Part shown: positions 13,221 through 16,626 of the stretch, one piece after another
How the letters are laid out: the number at the start of each line of letters is the position of its first letter
Position numbering within the stretch: the first letter of the stretch is position 1
Source: Deltaproteobacteria bacterium
GTDB lineage: Bacteria > Desulfobacterota_B > Binatia > Binatales > Binataceae
Reading direction: 5' to 3'
Length of the DNA: 16,626 bases
NCBI GenBank assembly: GCA_021827465.1
Contig: JAKAVX010000008.1
Location: forward strand, 1-16,626
Notes under the pieces: model-generated
Told to the model about the DNA's origin: nothing
The model's database searches: none
Seen by the model: only the letters and a program-made list of their open reading frames with translations
Position numbers and translations under genes: made by a program

Positions 13221-14225
13221 ATGGCCCTTGAACGCGACAAACACGTGGCGCAGCACGCGCTGCTCACGCTCGACGAGGCTCAGCTTCTCGCCATGTACCG
13301 CAAGATGAGCCTCATTCGCCGCTTCGAAGAGAAATCGGCCGAGATGTACACGCGCGGCAAGATTACGGGCTTTTGCCATCTGTACGCCGGCGAAGAGGCG
13401 GTTGCGGTCGGCGCGATCGAGGCGCTCTACGACAAGGACTACGTCGTCTCGACCTACCGCGAGCACGGCCATTGCCTGGCCAAGGGCGCCGACCCGCGCG
13501 CGGTGATGGCGGAGTTGTTCGGGAAGTCAACCGGCATATCGCACGGACGCGGCGGCTCGATGCATCTGTTCGACCCCGATATCCGCTTCATGGGCGGCTA
13601 CGCGATCGTGGGCGGCGGACTTCCGCTGGCGGTCGGTCTCGGGCTTTCGATCGCCTACAAGGAGGAGCCCGAGGTCGCGTGCTGCTTCTTCGGCGACGGC
13701 GCGTTGCCACAGGGCGCTTTCCACGAGTCGCTCAACCTGGCCTCGCTCTGGAAACTGCCGGTCATCTTCATCTGCGAGAACAATTTCTACGGGATGGGCA
13801 CGCTGGTGCAGAACGCCGTCTGCCAGGAAGAGCTTTACCGCTTCGCCGAGCCGTACAAGATGCCCGGAGTGCGGGTGGACGGGATGGACGTGCTCGACGT
13901 GTACCGCGCGGTGACCGAGGCGGCGGCGCGTTCGCGCGAGGGCGACGGCCCGTCGCTCATCGAGGCGGTGACCTATCGCTTCCGCGGCCATTCGATGTCC
14001 GACCCGGTGGAATACCGCTCCAAGCGCGAGGAGCGCATCTGGCAGGAGCGCGACCCGATCAAGAACCTGCGCCGGCGCTTGCTTGCAGAGAAACGGGTCG
14101 CAGAGGCGCGCCTCGACCAGATAGACGCCGAGGTCGGCGCGGTTATCGACGACGCGGTCAAGTTCGCGGACGAGAGCCCCGAACCGTTGCTCGAAGAGAT
14201 CAGCAAGAACGTTTACGTCGAGTGA
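13221..14225 (+). CDS. pdhA: Pyruvate (2-oxoacid) dehydrogenase E1 component, alpha subunit
   Basis: A 334-residue thiamine-diphosphate enzyme subunit of the usual length that decarboxylates pyruvate with the beta subunit and reduces the E2 lipoyl group. MYTRGKITGFCHLYAGEEAVAVG and STYREHGHCLAKGADP are typical of E1-alpha. GISHGRGGSMHLFD begins the phosphate-binding region. The thiamine motif runs from GDGALPQGAFHE (G158) to N187-N188 in CENNFYGMG. The late segment RFRGHSMSDPVEYRSKEE-type carries the loop that is regulated by phosphorylation in eukaryotes. GGAGGG seven bases before ATG 13221 is a strong ribosome binding site. E1-beta follows after 19 nt. Branched-chain or acetoin substrates cannot be excluded, but the motifs and neighbours favour pyruvate. 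Confidence 0.94.
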   Translation: MALERDKHVAQHALLTLDEAQLLAMYRKMSLIRRFEEKSAEMYTRGKITGFCHLYAGEEAVAVGAIEALYDKDYVVSTYREHGHCLAKGADPRAVMAELFGKSTGISHGRGGSMHLFDPDIRFMGGYAIVGGGLPLAVGLGLSIAYKEEPEVACCFFGDGALPQGAFHESLNLASLWKLPVIFICENNFYGMGTLVQNAVCQEELYRFAEPYKMPGVRVDGMDVLDVYRAVTEAAARSREGDGPSLIEAVTYRFRGHSMSDPVEYRSKREERIWQERDPIKNLRRRLLAEKRVAEARLDQIDAEVGAVIDDAVKFADESPEPLLEEISKNVYVE

Positions 14226-14244
14226 TCCGAGGGGAGGTCCGCGC

Positions 14245-15216
14245 ATGTCCCAGATTACCTATCGTGAAGCATTGAACCAGGCGCTGCGCGAGGAACTCGA
14301 TCGCGACGAGCGAATCTTCATCATGGGCGAGGAAGTCGGCTACTTCGGCGGCGCTTTCAAGGTGACCGACGGCCTGCTCGCGGTGTACGGCGAGAAGCGG
14401 GTGCGCGACACGCCCATATCCGAGCTTACCTTCGTCGGCGCGGGAATCGGCGCCGCGATGGGCGGGTTGCGCCCGATCGTCGAGCTGATGACGGTCAACT
14501 TCGGGCTGCTTGCGCTCGATCAGATCGTGAACAACGCGGCCAAGATTCATTACATGTTCGGCGGCAAGGCCAAGGTTCCAATAGTAATCCGCGCGCCGCA
14601 GGGCGCGGGCCATCAGTTGGGCGCGCAGCACAGCCAGAGCCTCGAAGCCTATTTCCTGCACTGCCCGGGGCTGCGCGTCGTGATTCCGGCCACGCCCGCC
14701 GACGCCAAGGGGCTGCTGAAGACGGCGCTTCGCCAGGAGGATCCGGTCGTCTTCCTCGAGCACGAATCGCTCTACCATGTGAAGGGCGAAGTGCCCGACG
14801 GCGAGCATCTGGTGCCCTTCGGCAAGGCGAGCGTGCTCCGCGAGGGCAAGGACATCACCCTGGTTTCGTACTCGAAATGCGTTTACGACACGCTGGCCGC
14901 CGCGCACGAACTGGAGAACATGGGTATCGACGCCGAGGTGATCGACCTCAGGACGCTGAATCCGCTCGATCTCGACACGGTCGTCGAATCCATCAAAAAG
15001 ACCGGCAAGGCGATCGTCGTGTACGAGGGATGGCGCACCGGCGGCGCGGGCGCGGAGATCGCGGCGCAATTGTACGAGAAGGCCTTCGACCATCTCGATG
15101 CGCCGGTCGAGCGCGTCGCGACCATGGACATGCCGATGCCGTACAACGCGCGGCTGGAGAAGGCGGCGCTGCCGAGCCCGGCGCACATTATCAGTGCGGC
15201 GGAACGAATCGTGTAG
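14245..15216 (+). CDS. pdhB: Pyruvate (2-oxoacid) dehydrogenase E1 component, beta subunit
   Basis: A 323-residue transketolase-like subunit. ITYREALNQALREELDRDERIFIMGEEVGYFGGAF (about 4-38) carries the catalytic-site Glu of the family. RVRDTPISELTFVGAGIGAAMGGLRPIVE and APQGAGHQLGAQHSQSLEAYFLHCPGLRVVIPATPADAKGLL are E1-beta hallmarks. The C-terminal domain KDITLVSYSKCVYDTLAAA...AEVIDLRTLNPLD is also typical. It forms an alpha2-beta2 heterotetramer with the preceding gene product. GGGGAGG lies seven bases before ATG 14245, so the two are in one operon. A GC-rich hairpin begins two bases after the stop, and the next gene is on the opposite strand. Confidence 0.95.
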   Translation: MSQITYREALNQALREELDRDERIFIMGEEVGYFGGAFKVTDGLLAVYGEKRVRDTPISELTFVGAGIGAAMGGLRPIVELMTVNFGLLALDQIVNNAAKIHYMFGGKAKVPIVIRAPQGAGHQLGAQHSQSLEAYFLHCPGLRVVIPATPADAKGLLKTALRQEDPVVFLEHESLYHVKGEVPDGEHLVPFGKASVLREGKDITLVSYSKCVYDTLAAAHELENMGIDAEVIDLRTLNPLDLDTVVESIKKTGKAIVVYEGWRTGGAGAEIAAQLYEKAFDHLDAPVERVATMDMPMPYNARLEKAALPSPAHIISAAERIV

Positions 15217-15217
15217 G

Positions 15218-15250
15218 GTGAACGCGCGGACCGCGTGGCCCGCGCGTCAC
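15218..15250. terminator. GC-rich bidirectional hairpin between pdhB and the antisense gene
   Basis: GTG-A-ACGCGCGG (15218-15229) pairs with CCGCGCGT-CAC (15240-15250), 11 bp with one bulged A and a ten-base loop. It starts two bases after the pdhB stop and overlaps the stop of the minus-strand gene. No T-run is present on either side. It may limit read-through from both directions. Confidence 0.45.
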
Positions 15251-15540
15251 ATGGGATGGCTGGTTGACGAGGCGATTTCCCGAAGGCGCCTGAACGCGAG
15301 ATAACCGAGGACGAGCGTTCTTAGCGCCCATCTGTAGGGATCGAGATTTGCGCGGCGGGCAAGGCTCGCGTTGTAGAAGGCTTCGCCGATATGTGCGACG
15401 ACTGTAAGGCAGAACACGAAGCGCGCCGCCTCTGCGAGAATCGAGTGCCGAACCCATGGCAATGCCATGAGCATACCGAGTCCTATCCAGAAGAACCCCG
15501 CCTGAAGCCATTCGCGCTCGGGAATTTCCGGAATTTCCAA
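15247..15540 (-). CDS. Small membrane protein, DUF4499/TMEM254-like
   Basis: A 97-residue protein from TTG 15540, which has AGGAGG nine bases upstream; the longer ATG frame from 15618 lacks support. After a short polar start (EIPEIPEREW) there are three hydrophobic segments: AGFFWIGLGMLMALPWV (13-29), FVFCLTVVAHIGEAFY and a third in RWALRTLVLGYLAFRRL. The middle segment runs into an H-x-x-E-A element and an NASLARRANLD loop, the outline I associate with DUF4499/TMEM254-like small membrane proteins. Family function is unknown. It lies on the opposite strand between pdhB and E2, convergent with pdhB and divergent from E2. Since E2 starts 98 nt away, the promoters of both probably share that gap. 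Confidence 0.72.
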   Translation of the reverse strand: MEIPEIPEREWLQAGFFWIGLGMLMALPWVRHSILAEAARFVFCLTVVAHIGEAFYNASLARRANLDPYRWALRTLVLGYLAFRRLREIASSTSHPM

Positions 15541-15638
15541 TCCAAGACACCTCCTGTTTTTCGCGCCTTCGCGTATCAATCCGCGCACGCCTTGTCGGTT
15601 CGCCTGGCTTGCGCCCACAATACGGAAAGAGCCGACTT

Positions 15639-16626
15639 ATGAGCAACGAGATCACGATGCCGAAGCTCTCCGACACGATGGAGGAGGGAAAAATTCTGCG
15701 CTGGCTCAAGCATCCCGGCGACGAGATCCATCAGGGCGACGCGGTCGCCGAAGTGGAGACCGACAAGGCCGACATGGTGCTCGAAGCCTTCGACGACGGC
15801 GTGCTCGAGGAGCTGAAGCTCAAGGAGGGCGAGAGCGCTCCGGTCGGCGCGGTGATCGCGCTGATGCGTGCACCGGGCGAGGCTTTCGGCAAGCGCGCGA
15901 AACCGTCCGAGGCGCCGGTCGCGACGGCGATACCGGTTGAAGCGCCGGCCGCGAAACCGGCGGCCAAGCCTCGGATTGCCGAAAAAGCTCCCGCGCCCGC
16001 GGCGAAGCCCGTTCGCGAGGCGGAAAAGGCTCCGGCCGTTGCCCGCAAAGTGGCGGTCAAGGCCCCGCCCGAGATGGAGGAAGAGGAAGCAGGCCCTCCC
16101 GCGTTTCATCCCGCGATGGGACTTCATCCGTCGGCCGCTCCGACTGCGCTGGCCGCGCCGCCGCGCCAGCCGCTCAGGATCGTCGAGGCTCCCGAGGTCG
16201 AGCACGAGCGGCACAAGCTGCGCGCCTCGCCGCTTGCGCGCCGCGCGGCCGAAGAGGCCGGCGTCGATCTCGAGCACGTGCGCGGCACCGGGCCCGACGG
16301 CCGGATCACCAAGCACGACGTGGACAACTATCTGCGCGAGCAGCAGATGTTCAAATTCCGCCGCCTGGTCCATCCGCACGAAGGAGCGCCCGGCTCGCGC
16401 GAGGAGCTGTCCAAGATGCGCAAAACGATTGCGCAGCGGATGGCGCTGTCCAAGCGCGAGATACCGCACTTTTACGTGACCGTCGAAGTCGACATGGACG
16501 AGGCGGTGCGCTTCAAGAAGTCGATCGAGACCACCGAAATCTTCGAGGAAGACATCACCTACAACGACATGATCGTTAAGGCGACGGCGCTTGCGCTGGG
16601 GCGCTTTCCGCGGATGAACTCGTGGT
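15639..16626 (+). CDS. pdhC: Dihydrolipoamide acetyltransferase, E2 component (partial, 3' end beyond right edge)
   Basis: 329 residues are visible; the frame continues past the right edge. The N-terminal lipoyl domain spans about 1-80, with lipoylated K43 in VETDKAD. A long Ala/Pro/Lys-rich mobile linker follows (about 83-190), including a run of acidic residues (EMEEEEAGPP). The peripheral subunit-binding domain is about 194-232, with LRASPLARRAAEEAGVDL and GTGPDGRITKHDV. The start of the catalytic acyltransferase domain (about 255 on) has SKMRKTIAQRM and IPHFYVTVEVDMD; the catalytic His lies beyond the edge. One lipoyl domain is seen. GGAAAGAG is upstream of ATG 15639. It hands acetyl groups from E1 to CoA. 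The E3 gene would be expected further right. Confidence 0.94.
   Translation, partial: MSNEITMPKLSDTMEEGKILRWLKHPGDEIHQGDAVAEVETDKADMVLEAFDDGVLEELKLKEGESAPVGAVIALMRAPGEAFGKRAKPSEAPVATAIPVEAPAAKPAAKPRIAEKAPAPAAKPVREAEKAPAVARKVAVKAPPEMEEEEAGPPAFHPAMGLHPSAAPTALAAPPRQPLRIVEAPEVEHERHKLRASPLARRAAEEAGVDLEHVRGTGPDGRITKHDVDNYLREQQMFKFRRLVHPHEGAPGSREELSKMRKTIAQRMALSKREIPHFYVTVEVDMDEAVRFKKSIETTEIFEEDITYNDMIVKATALALGRFPRMNSW

Noticed and set aside
12584..13267. 227-residue minus-strand frame spanning the GFA gene and the spacer before pdhA
   Set aside because: Runs through the GFA gene in another frame and the spacer; no family features, no supporting start signal.
15576..16469. 297-residue minus-strand frame opposite E2
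   Set aside because: Mirror of the Ala/Pro/Lys-rich E2 coding sequence; E2 domains are unambiguous.

Overview
The window is GC-rich bacterial chromosome carrying closely packed housekeeping and fatty-acid/CoA metabolism genes on both strands. A lipobox signal peptide and a glycine-zipper lipoprotein point to a Gram-negative-type envelope. An F420-type luciferase-like oxidoreductase, an acyl-CoA dehydrogenase, an enoyl-CoA hydratase/isomerase and an alpha/beta-type pyruvate dehydrogenase together suggest an environmental deltaproteobacterial-grade lineage, possibly Binatota-like. That lineage call is inference from gene content and base composition only.

Layout, left to right. (1) 1-1251, minus: a large multi-pass membrane protein that runs off the left edge. 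It starts at a TTG behind a strong ribosome binding site. (2) tRNA-Leu(UAA), minus, 1456-1541. (3) A glycine-zipper lipoprotein (plus, 1810-2535) converges on a minus-strand pair: a small ribbon-helix-helix-like protein and an overlapping exported beta-propeller-like protein (2608-3859). (4) An RNase II-family exoribonuclease (plus, 4209-6191) ends in a strong hairpin and converges on a 64-residue excisionase-type DNA-binding protein. (5) A luciferase-like monooxygenase (minus, 6734-7576), then a zinc-ribbon/PH-domain membrane protein and rnhB on plus. (6) An accessory-looking stretch from about 8900 to 11150: an acyl-CoA dehydrogenase followed by a short partial copy of the 3' end of rnhB, then an Xre/RES-type toxin-antitoxin pair. 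(7) An enoyl-CoA hydratase/isomerase paralogue, a dispersed-type palindromic intergenic repeat and a GFA-family zinc protein. (8) Pyruvate dehydrogenase E1-alpha, E1-beta and E2, with E2 cut by the right edge. A small membrane protein gene on the opposite strand sits between E1-beta and E2.

The clearest functional unit is the pyruvate (or 2-oxoacid) dehydrogenase locus. E1-alpha and E1-beta form the thiamine-dependent decarboxylase and E2 carries the lipoyl arm and acyltransferase, giving acetyl-CoA. Just upstream lies a diverged tandem duplication with an exactly repeated 18-bp box containing paired TTGAT motifs, a plausible control region.

No CRISPR array, rRNA, transposase or obvious large novel defence system was seen. 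The observations most worth following up are the rnhB-tail duplication flanking the acyl-CoA dehydrogenase, the duplicated control region upstream of the dehydrogenase operon, the antisense membrane gene that splits that operon, and several enzymes with substituted signature residues (RNase HII, RNase II, the acyl-CoA dehydrogenase and the enoyl-CoA hydratase-like protein).
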